A DNA stretch of 64,000 nucleotides from Apostichopus japonicus (taxonomy: Eukaryota; Echinodermata; Holothuroidea; Aspidochirotida; Stichopodidae). The position numbers and the translations under genes are program-made. The DNA is taken from the NCBI RefSeq assembly GCF_037975245.1, contig NC_092577.1, positions 34,110,898 through 34,174,897 on the forward strand, in the 5' to 3' direction. This document shows, piece after piece, positions 46,577 to 55,899 of the stretch (position 1 is the stretch's first letter; each line of letters opens with the position of its first letter). The notes below the pieces were generated by a model. It was not told the origin of the DNA, searched no databases, and saw nothing but the letters and a program-made list of their open reading frames with translations.

Positions 46577-47249
46577 CGCGCGTTTCTAAAACCATTTCAA
46601 CATTGAATCGGGATTTTAAGATATCTGGAAATTTTTAAATTTGAGATATCTAAAATGCTATTTCAGATATCTGAAATTAAATTTGAGATATCTGAAATTG
46701 AACTGGAGATATCTAAAATTGAGTTGGAGATATCTGAAATTGAACTGGAGATATCTAAAATTGAGTTGGAGATATCTGAAATTGAACTGGAGATATCTGA
46801 AATTAAATTTGAGATATCTGAAATTGAACTGGAGATATCTGAAATTGAGTTGGAGATATCTGAAATTGAACTGGAGATATCTGAAATTGAATTTGAGATA
46901 CCTGAAATTCTATTTCAGATATCTGAAAATGATAAAATGGGTTTCGAGATATCTGAAATTGAATTTGAAATATCTTAATTCTTTTTCAGATACCTGAAAT
47001 TGAATTTGAAATATCTGAATTCTTTTTCAGATACCTGAAATGGAATTCGAGATATCTGAATATGCACTTTAGCTATCAAAAATTCTCTGGTATTTCGAGG
47101 TATCTGAAATTGAATTTGAGATATCTGCAATTATTTGTAGATACCTTAAATAAATTTGAGATATCTTAAATAAATATGAGATATCTGAAATTATTTCGAG
47201 ATATTCATGATTCTTGATGAAAAGTTAAAATGGCTTTCGATACGCGCGC
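46577..47249. mobile_element. 673-bp TIR element filled with a 21-bp minisatellite
   Basis: Ends 46577-46601 and 47225-47249 are inverted repeats matching at 21 of 25 positions, both starting CGCGCGT. The interior (about 46613-47215) is an array of 21-bp units of the form GAGATATCTGAAATTGAACTG, with AGATATCT palindromes at the core. It interrupts the segmental duplicate: the paralogous site at about 52706-52722 lacks the insert. The 7-residue repeated frames (YLKLNW, EISEIEL) on both readings are consequences of 21 being divisible by three. Confidence 0.75.
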
Positions 47250-47608
47250 ACACTTACCCAACTGTATCACAGTTTATTGCTCAGATGCCATTTTTAGTGG
47301 GATTTCCCGTATTAGTAATGTAGAAGGGTGCTAATTAAATATACAAAGGAATGGTCTCAGCCTAACAGCTTCACTTCAAAATCTCGTTTCATTGAAGTGC
47401 AGTTATGGTCTTTTAATCACCTACCTGCAAGCCATGCCAATTCAGTTTCGTACTATTACAACCACACAATTTAATTTCAGTAAAGGTGCCGGGCCGGGCC
47501 ACCCCTCCCTGGCTCGGCCCTGGCAATTATATAACCTTGTTTAACCTCTTATAATATGTATTTTCTTACCAAACGCTAGTATTTACTTCAATCATTTCTC
47601 ATTTTAAG

Positions 47609-47740
47609 ATGTGGGTTCTCGTCAATCAATTTCTATTACGAAATCTGTTACTCAAACGACAACCGAAACGATTGTATGGCAAGAAGACACGAAAGAAGTC
47701 TTTCATCCTCCTAGTGTCGTCCAGAGTCTAAGCGAGGAAG
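47609..47740 (+). CDS. Cassette exon copy 1 of the death-fold/VLIG locus
   Basis: Acceptor ...TTTTAAG, donor GTAAGT, 132 nt, phase 1 to 1. It encodes NVGSRQSISITKSVTQTTTE... rich in Ser/Thr/Gln and ends PPSVVQSLSEE. It is the most diverged of four related cassettes. Its post-donor sequence still resembles the CARD-like segment of copies 3 and 4 (AAGTTAAACGAT) but soon hits a stop, so only the short, spliced form is possible here. Confidence 0.6.
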
Positions 47741-49730
47741 GTAAGTTAAACGATTAAGAGAAAGCTTTGCTCTGAGGGACGGACTTGTAACGATTACCAT
47801 CCAAGCGGGGCGCAACTATCGGTTGGCAAGTAGCATAACATGACATTTTTAGGCCAAACATGCCTCCCAACTTGCTGGAAATGGCACTTTTCAGGCCTTG
47901 ATGATTGCCTTTGAAAATTCTTTATTTTGAGATCTCATGTTTTAGAAATTTTGACTTCTTATTTAAAAAAAATGGTAGAAGAATTGGACTTTATTTTATA
48001 TTCGATGTTTTACTTAGGTAATTGAAGGTAGTCATATTTTGATAAGTAATTCACGTGATATGGATAGAATTCCATGACAGGAGGTCTTGCTTTGGCCCAA
48101 AGTCGTGTTAATTGCAACTGGCTGGTGTACTTGATGGCGTACTAATAATTGCTACGTCAATAACCAGATATAAAAGCACGTTCTGTTATTCTGATGGTAG
48201 CCGTAGTTTATATTTGCTGAGGGGAAGCCATAATTGATGTGTAAATTAATTGTTAGGTTTGTGTTATTATTATTATTGGTTTACATGCCAAAAAGGGACC
48301 TAAAAAGGGAGTTATTGCAATAATAAAAAATGCGGGCCCAAATGGTCCAATAAAAAATGGGCTCCACAAATTCCGGCCCGAATAATTTGTCCCAAAATGC
48401 ATTTTGATGTGGAAATCAATATTTAGCACACTCAGCCAAAGTGGGACCAAGTGGTCAAAACAAATTAGTCCTACATGTACTAGCCATTAATCAACAACCG
48501 TATACCAAGTTTTGTTACATTCCGACTTAAGGTTGTTCTGGTAGTTCGGAGGAAAATCAAACGAGAATCGAGGCGACCACATCGCAAGAAGATACGGAAG
48601 AATACTTCGATGCTCTCTGTGTTGTCCCGAGTCGAAGCGATGAAGGTAAGTAAAACAATAACGAAATCTGGAACTTGTACGAATTAGCAAACGGAGAGAA
48701 CGTGTTCGAGTTTTTCTCTCATTCCTGAACACAAAACGAAAGGACAATATCATGTTGTCTTTCGTGCTTTGGAAGGCGTCGGTCATTACGGTTATATTGT
48801 AAGCCGTATATTGACGTTGGGAACAAACTAAACGTGAGACAGGTGTATTTTCGACGTTTAAACTAAAAGAATAATAACTCAAACTTCCCAGCATCATCGT
48901 AAATGGAATCAAGGCGGAACCAGGATGTGGAAAAGTGGTGGAGAGGGGATGGGAGAGTTGCACCAAGGGACAGTCGGAGCGCCACCATTGGTTGGCAAGT
49001 AGCATAACAAGACATTTTTTGCCGAACATGCCCCCCAGATTGCCGAAAATGGCACTTCCCAGGCCTTGTTAGTTGCATTTTTACATTCTTTATTTTGAGA
49101 TCTCATGTTTCAGAAATGTTCACCTCCTAAAAAAACAATGGTAAATTAGAACATTTTATTCTGTAAAATCCCTTTGTTGGGGAAGAATAGGACTTTACTT
49201 TATATTCGATGTTTTACTTAGGTAATTGAAGGTAATCATATTTTGATAAGTAATTCACGTGATATGGAAGTGGTCTTGGCTAGGCCCATATTCCAGTTAA
49301 TTGCAACTAGTGGGTGTACTTGTGGGTATATAATAATTGCTATGTCAAGGTTATTCTGATGTTAGACGTAAACGCTTATATATGCTGAGGGAATGTCATA
49401 TGGAGAAATTAGGTGTAACTTATTATTTATTATTATTTGTTTTTCATGCCATAAAGGGACCCAGTGTGGGCTTCAAATGAGCTGAATGGTTGGGCCGTGT
49501 GGGGGACTGGGAGCCACATCTCCCTTCTTGGTATGTTAAAAAAGGCCCTTATAGGTGCTTAATGGAGAAAAGCAAGAGCCCAATGGGTACTATGGTTCCT
49601 TGCTTAGTGGAAAATTAAAGTGTTGTATGTCATCACCCTATATCATAATATGTATGTGCCAGCCACACGTACCAGCTATTAACCGATAACTGTATTCCAA
49701 GTTAAAATATAATCTGACTAAAGGTTGTGG
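47741..49730 (+). repeat. Tandem segmental duplication (~1.0-1.1 kb units)
   Basis: About 47815-48540 and 48960-49700 are direct duplicates. Shared blocks are GGTTGGCAAGTAGCATAACA, ATTCGATGTTTTACTTAGGT, AAGTAATTCACGTGATATGG, and the ends TATACCAAGT/TATTCCAAGT before GGTTGT. The second unit ends where the Penelope-like element begins. Confidence 0.8.
48532..48645 (+). CDS. Cassette exon copy 2
   Basis: 114 nt, phase 1 to 1, acceptor CCGACTTAAG (weak pyrimidine tract), donor GTAAGT. It encodes ...SSEENQTRIEATTSQEDTEE then YFDALCVVPSRSDE, closely matching copies 3 and 4. The first third of the exon was replaced. The downstream CARD-like segment (48646-48850) is still recognisable but broken by stops and shifts. 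It may be functional as a short cassette or dead. Confidence 0.5.
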
Positions 49731-50354
49731 AGTTTTCTACGTTTGATCCCATAACCTCTATTATTCATAAGGTCAGCTCCCATAACGATAGGCTACACAT
49801 GCCCATAGAACATGTACATAGCAAGTCAAAACATATCGATCAATCCGTTGTTGGGTTATCACAGACCCAAGTAAGTGTCACAGACGCACTCCCCAACAAA
49901 CACAGACGACACGTACACGGCTACCTGACTATATAGGTTCCTTTGCTTCCAGCAAGAAACCAAAAATGAGGATACCGAGAGAGCATGCGCCGAATGCCTG
50001 AGCTTTCTAGGGGGTCCGGGGTAATGCCCGCGGGAAATTTGGCACATTTGGGCGTCAAATGATGCAATGTGATGCATTTAAAATTCCTATACAAAGATAG
50101 GATCGAGCCATTAGAAATTCTTCTCTTACACAAGGCATTATGATTATTATCTAGATGATTTGGGTTGGGGGAGCGAGCACACACGGATAGGCACACACAC
50201 ACATTTGTTTTCTGCGAATTTATATATGTGTGGGGTTGTTAGCACTTACTTACGTGCATTTTAAGTGGATATTGACGTTAACTATATATAAATGTGCACA
50301 TGTGGAATCATTGTGGTCGAGTGGTACGGACTTTGAATCATTGAATCATTTTAT

Positions 50355-52275
50355 TTGGCAATTGAAGAGGATGAAAAAACACAGACCTCTGCCCTAGACT
50401 TCCGCGACAATCTCAGCAAAATTGAGAGACAGGTTATCAATGAACTCCGGAAGATATGGGCAAATAATTCTACAGAGAGGAAGTCAACAGACTACTCGGC
50501 ATCCCGCAACACTACAAACTCCTGGATTCTAATCCTACTCAAGAAATTAAACAAAACGTGAAAAGAGTCATACAAAAGATAGTCTCTAACGGTTTCATTG
50601 ACCGCAAGTTAAGCCAAAAACTCCTTGAAAACGACCCGAAACCTGGTTACTTTTAGTTTCTGCTCAAAATTTACAAAGAAGGCAATCCCGGAAGGCCTAT
50701 AATATCTGGTAATAGAACAGCGACTGATAAAATGACCAAATTCGTGGATCTCCTCATCCAACCTCTTCTTTCGGCTGTACCGTCGTATGTGCAGGACACT
50801 GCGGATTTCATCTGGAAAAATGGGAAATAAAAAATCTTCCCCTATCTACTGTGTTAGTTACCTTGGATGTGTCTTCGTTACACACAAATATCCCTAACGA
50901 AGAGGTCATTTTGGCCTGCACAAAAGCATTCAAACCGAAACGTGGCAAAACCCCCACGAAGGAAGAATTGGCCGAATTGATGCAACCAATCTTGACCAGC
51001 AATAATGTGGTATTTGGCAACAAACAATACCTCCAAATTCATAGCACCGCAATGGGTACCAAAATGGCACCGTCTTTTGCCAACATCTTAATGGGAAACC
51101 TCGAGAAAGAATTTCTATCTAGACAAAACTTGAAACCACACACGTGGTTACGTTACATTGACGATATCTTTATGATATGGACCCATGGTGAGGCAAATCT
51201 AAAACTCTTCATTGATGACATAAACTCGTTTCATCACACTATCAAATTTACTGCATGTTTTTCTGGAAATGACGTTCGCTTCCTGGACACCACTGTGACC
51301 CGACAAAATTGTTCACTCAAAACGTCAAAACAGACTTGTTCAATAAACCCGCGAACAAGCAAAACCACCTTTTACCAAGCAGTTGTCATCCACGCCACTG
51401 TACCAGAAATATTCCGTACAGTCAAGCGTTGCGCATACGACGCATTTGCTCCTCCAAAGTCGATTTTGATTTCCGCACTAAAGAACTTCACAACACCTCC
51501 TAAACAGACAGCATTTTCGGGGTACTATTGAAAATGCCATCAAAAGCCCAAAAGAAAACCCAGTACCGAAACATCGACTTACAGAACTCGTCAAACCAGT
51601 TCCAAAAGGGTACCATTGGTTACCGAATTCCACCCTGGGCTCCCACCACTGGATAATATCATTCAGAAGAATGTTCACCTCCTTCAAAGCACCGAACGCC
51701 TGAAATCAGTTTTCTCAGAACTACCTGTCATCGCATTTAAAAGATCCAGTAACCTACGGGATATTTTAGTTCGGGCATCCTTTCGGGACGAAACCACATT
51801 TGGGGAATACAAAACAGAAACTACAGGATCATCGCCCTGTACACAAAATTGCAAAACGTGCTTACTTGTCGATTCAACTGTGGCCTTCAGAGCAATTACC
51901 AAACCAAACGCACGTTCCAAATTCGGCATCAAATAAACTGCCTATCCAAAAATGTCATTTACCTCATCTACTGCAATATTTGCACCTTACAATACGTTGG
52001 GAGAGTAAAAAACACTCTAAGAATGATAATGACACAACATAGATCGGCGATCAAAACGAAAAAATCAACCAACCTGTTGCAAATCACTTCAATCTCCCCA
52101 ATCATTCGATTGATAATTTGCGTGTTATTGCCATTGACCAAAACAATTCTTGGACAGATAAATCTAGAAAGGGAAATAAAATTTATGGCAACTAAACCTA
52201 AAGACCACGGCACCATTCGATTTAAACATCCAAAACGATCTGCCTCCCCAGATAGACCAAAACAATTACTTTGAA
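50355..52275 (+). pseudogene. Penelope-like retroelement, degenerate (RT plus GIY-YIG endonuclease)
   Basis: The best-preserved frame (50851-51531) has RT motifs of the Penelope-like class: TLDVSSLHTNIP, GTKMAPSFANILMG, and catalytic YIDD at 51154-51165 within RYIDDIFMIW, then VRFLDTTV. Upstream RT/N-terminal sequence is shifted in frame and carries a stop near 50657. Downstream frames (51616-51936 and 51849-52274) contain a GIY-YIG-like endonuclease core (VIYLIYCNICTLQYVGR). Several frameshifts show it is inactive. It is inserted on the + strand in the intron between cassette exons 2 and 3; boundaries are not resolved. A (TA)n tract follows. Confidence 0.85.
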
Positions 52276-52304
52276 ATTACGACGGAATCGGATTAAAATA
52301 ATCC

Positions 52305-52431
52305 GTGTATACGTGTATACGTGTATAAGTGTATAAGTGTATAAATGTATTAAATGTATATAAATATATAATTATATATAAATATATATAATTATATATA
52401 AATATATAATTTTATATATATATAAATATAA

Positions 52432-52490
<59 letters not shown>
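52305..52490. repeat. (TA)n microsatellite
   Basis: GTGTATAAGTGTATA repeats grading into pure TA, ending at the SINE fragment. Confidence 0.9.
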
Positions 52491-52491
<1 letters not shown>

Positions 52492-52540
52492 GAAATCGTA
52501 GTGAGTTGGAAAATCCAGAACAGTGATAAAACTTCCAGTG
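52491..52540 (-). mobile_element. 3'-tail fragment of SINE family 2
   Basis: Matches 53440-53485 of the fuller SINE copy (GAAATCGTA, GAGTTG, AAAATCCAG, ACAGTG, AAACTTCCAG). Only the tail remains. Confidence 0.6.
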
Positions 52541-53094
52541 TGTATATATATACGTTTCATGATTAATTCTCAATTAATTCTCACAATCATAGGCCAAGAT
52601 CTTCTTTAAATGATTTTATTACCTTTTGTTGAAATAAAATGTCCTTGTGTGTATATCCTGATCTCCGACTCGGTCCCTTTGGTATTGACATTGCGGTTGT
52701 GTTGTGCACGCACGCGCTTACGTACCCAGCTGTATCAAAGTATATTGCGCGTGATTCCATGTAAGTGGGATTTCCCCTATTAGTAATGAAGGAGGGTCCT
52801 ATAATTAAACATACGCAGGGATGTCTCAGCCTTCACTTCAAAATTAAGATGATCTCGTTTCAGGGCAGTGTAGTTATGATGTATTAGACACCTACCTACA
52901 AGCCATGCCAATTAATTTCCGTACTATTAAAAATACACGACATATTAAAGGGGGAGGGAAGGGGCCGGGCTGGCCACCCTGGATCCGCCGCTTTCAATTA
53001 TAGAACCCTGTTTAACCCCCCCCCCCCTCATTATATATAGTTATGAATTTTCTCACCAAACGCTAGTATTTACTTCAACCGTTTCTCTTTTCAG

Positions 53095-53238
53095 ATGCAA
53101 CTGTTCGTCAATCAAGTTCTTTTTCGCAATCTGTTACTTCGGAGGAAACTCAAACGAGAATCGAAACGACCACATCGCAAGAAGATATGGAAGAATACTT
53201 CGATGCTCTTCCTGATATCCCGCGTATAAATGAGAAAG
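53095..53238 (+). CDS. Cassette exon copy 3, with CARD-like read-through
   Basis: Acceptor TTCTCTTTTCAG, donor GTAAGT, 144 nt, phase 1 to 1. It encodes DATVRQSSSFSQSVTSEETQ, then TRIETTTSQEDMEEYFDAL and PDIPRINEK. If the donor is ignored the frame stays open to 53417 and reads a CARD-like helical segment (NDEEKSELVRINKRREHVR..., ALEGVGHYGYI). The distal donor used in copy 4 (GTAAGC) is GTTAGC here, so only the proximal donor is good. A SINE lies just downstream and supplies the read-through stop. The proximal donor is phase-matched to the GTPase exon. Confidence 0.65.
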
Positions 53239-53414
53239 GTAAGTTAAACGATGAAGAGAAATCTGAACTTGTACGAATTAACAAACGGAGAGAACATGTT
53301 AGAGTTTTTCTCTCAATCCTGAAAACAAAACCGAATTCACAATATCATGTTGTCATTCGTGCTCTGGAAGGCGTTGGTCATTACGGTTATATTGTTAGCC
53401 GTAGCTTATATATA

Positions 53415-53640
53415 TAAAGGCAATGAATATATAGAATTGAAATCGTAATGAGTTGAAAAATCCAGGACAGTGAATAAACTTCCAGCCTCCGCCGTGATTC
53501 GAACCCGGGCCTCCCGCTTTATATGCGGACACACCAACCAAATAGGCTATGGACGTTGGTTGTATGTCCAGAGGCTCGAAACCGGTAAGGAAGGTCGTAA
53601 TTTCACTGTATAGGCATTTGTCACCTGTAGCAAACAATAC
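53415..53640 (-). mobile_element. tRNA-derived SINE, family 2, minus strand
   Basis: On the minus strand the A-box-like TAGCCTATTTGGTTGGTGT (53531-53549) and B-box GGGTTCGAATC (53496-53506) lie at tRNA-like spacing. They are followed by a body and a tail shared with 52491-52540. It differs in head and tail from family 1. It sits just after the CARD-like segment of cassette copy 3. The outer limit near 53640 is approximate. Confidence 0.75.
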
Positions 53641-53716
53641 TAGTTCTGTTTTGGTGACATATTTTGCCTTACTCTAGAATTCTCTGTATTTGATAAAGAT
53701 GAACTTTTTTCAGGGC

Positions 53717-53790
53717 AGTGTAGTTATGATGTTTTAAACAGTTTAGTTATGATGTTTTAAACAGTTTAGTTATGATGTTTTAAACACCTA
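53717..53790 (+). repeat. 23-bp triplet repeat
   Basis: TAGTTATGATGTTTTAAACA-type units start at 53721, 53744 and 53767. The single-copy counterpart is at about 52869 (TAGTTATGATGTATTAGACA), so the expansion occurred after the segment duplicated. Confidence 0.85.
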
Positions 53791-53988
53791 CCTACTACCT
53801 ACAAGCCATGCCAATTAACTTTCGTACTATAAAAATGCACTATTTATTTTCAGGAATGGGGTCTGGGCTGGGCCGGCCCCCTGGATCCGTCGCTTTCAAT
53901 TATAGAACCCTGTTTAACCTCTTATCATATACAGTTATGAATTTTCTCACCAAATGGTAGTATTTACTTCAATTGCTTCTCTTTTCAG

Positions 53989-54287
53989 ATGCAATTGTTC
54001 GTCAAGCAAGTGCTCTTTCGCAATCTGTTACTTCGGAGGAAACTCAAACGAGAATCGAAACGACCACATTGCAAGAAGAAATGGAAGGAGACGTTGATGC
54101 TCTCTGTGTTGTCCCGAGTCTAAGCGATGAAGGTATGATAAACGATGAAGAGAAATCTGAACTTGTACGAATTAACAAACGGAGAGAACATGTTAGAGTT
54201 TTTCTCTTATTCCTGAAAACAAAACCGAATTCACAATATCATGTTGTCATTCGTGCTCTGGAAGGCGTTGATCATCACGGTTATATT
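53989..54287 (+). CDS. Cassette exon copy 4 with intact CARD-like segment and two donors
   Basis: Acceptor CTTCTCTTTTCAG. The proximal donor at 54133 (GTATGA) gives a 144-nt phase 1-1 cassette like copies 1-3. The distal donor at 54288 (ATT|GTAAGC) gives 299 nt, phase 1 in and phase 0 out. The extra segment reads GMINDEEKSELVRINKRREH... KTKPNSQYHVVIRALEG, resembling helices 3-6 of a CARD; helices 1-2 are not evident. The phase 0 end matches the terminal exon at 55221. If neither donor is used, the frame ends at TAA 54348-54350. The proximal donor here is weaker than GTAAGT in the other copies, suggesting this copy mainly feeds the CARD-like ending. The CARD assignment is by pattern and needs a profile search. 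Confidence 0.6.
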
Positions 54288-54350
54288 GTAAGCCATATGC
54301 TGACGTTGGAACAAACTAAAAGTGAGACAGGCGTATTTTCGAAGTTTTAA

Positions 54351-55220
54351 CTAGAAGAATAATAACTCAAACTCACCAGCATCATCATCACCACCATCCT
54401 TCTCATCGTCGTCATCTTCATCACCGCCACTGTCATTATCGTCGTCGTAGAATAAGACAGAGCGAACATTGCCTCCTATGCAAGTTCATACATCTGATAG
54501 GTGATATACGGTGCCAAATCGACATAAAATCGCAAAGATAAAGGGCGAATTAAGTTAGCTAGGGCAGGCGGTGAGGAAAATTGTTCAGACAGTGTATCTA
54601 ATAAGTTGGGACCCGAATGCTTAGGCATATATGGTCGGGTTAGACATGTTGCTGGCATTAGAGGGGGGGGGGGGAAGAAAATTTTGCCATGTAACACGTA
54701 TGTGTAAACAGTATGAGACCTATAAAAGAGGATGGAATTAAGTTTATATTGTGTTTTAGAACAACAAAACAAAATGGGGCTGAGCTGAAATGTGATCTAA
54801 TATTTCTTGCCTGCAAATAGGATCTCCTAAGCAACAATAATGTTTACCAACTTCTGTTAATAAACTTTTATAATTAACAAGGAGCTACGCATTGATTCTA
54901 TTAGTCCAAATGATGCGTAATACATTGGCATGAAAGGTAAATAAATATTCACATATACCATCCTCGTGGTCATGATGTGCTGGTTATTAAAAGTAACTTT
55001 ACTTCCTTTACTATCATACTATAAAGCTTATCAAACATGGCATGGGTCTTATATGTACTTTCCAAATTAGTAAAGGAAGAACTTGTCAACTATTTAAAAA
55101 AGGAAATGAAAACTTCAAATATTTATTTTTTATTTTTTTATTTATTATTTAATTTTATTATGGGGTAAATTACCATTGCTCATTGATCTGGTAAAGTAAA
55201 ATTGGTTTCTCTTTTTGTAG
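54351..55220. other. Intron; no exon recognised
   Basis: Contains a CAT/TCG-rich simple repeat (54381-54448), a G run at 54663-54673 and AT-rich DNA. Nothing else is recognised. Confidence 0.5.
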
Positions 55221-55358
55221 ACCTCAAGAGAGAACTTTTTGGATAGCCACGTGAAGTACGAAATAAGTTATAAGGCATTCGGCTTCTCCAACATGCACAT
55301 GTGGCTGCTTGGCGTTCTACGCATGGCAGTCTCCATTATCAGTTTACTATTGAAATGA
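55221..55358 (+). CDS. Alternative terminal exon (short C-terminus)
   Basis: Acceptor TTTCTCTTTTTGTAG, then 46 codons open in phase 0 only, ending at TGA 55356-55358. It encodes TSRENFLDSHVKYEISYKAF and a hydrophobic end (MWLLGVLRMAVSIISLLLK). In phase 1 it stops after eight codons, so it fits the distal donor of cassette 4 and not the proximal ones. The hydrophobic tail could be a tail anchor or the last helix of the death fold. Confidence 0.5.
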   Translation, partial: TSRENFLDSHVKYEISYKAFGFSNMHMWLLGVLRMAVSIISLLLK

Positions 55359-55899
55359 TAGACTAGCAGTAATTGTGTGACTAATATGACTAAAATATTT
55401 CTAAATATCTTCATGAAGTTGTATTTTCTATGTCATCATCGACTTCGTGAAGCTGTATGTAAAATGATCATGAAGCAAATAGGTGTCATGCCGTCATCAT
55501 TACGAAGTTACAAGGAACCGTTCTGACTTCTCTTTTTGCCCTACTTTTCATTTTAAAGTTGCATTTGAAAGATTTCCACCTAATGTGATGTTTTAAAATT
55601 GTGTCTTCGACATATTTTGTAGTACATTTTACAGAGAAAGAAATGTACAGACAACTGAGGTTCTCAACGCGCATGTATCCCAGCACGCTTTGTTATGCAA
55701 AGCCTTCCATCTGTAAAATTAATGTATTTATAACATGCCAATTTTGACAAGACGCTTAACACATTTTCCACGCTCATTTTTCAGAAAAAAATGAAACCCG
55801 TGGAAAGATCATTTGAAATGTTTCTGACCTCACCGATATATCAGTATAAATTGATAGACGTGTATATCATGTATGACTTCGTATTGCCTCTTTCCACAG

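Noticed and set aside
46641..46997. Two overlapping 7-residue-repeat ORFs (YLKLNW / EISEIEL)
   Set aside because: Consequence of a 21-bp tandem repeat; open in two frames on the same strand, so not a protein gene.
46613..47215. CRISPR-like array
   Set aside because: Units are contiguous and near-identical with no unique spacers, in a eukaryotic intron.
50300..50345. tRNA or SINE head (GTGGTCGAGTGGTACGGACT)
   Set aside because: A-box-like only; no B box at the right distance. At most a worn fragment.
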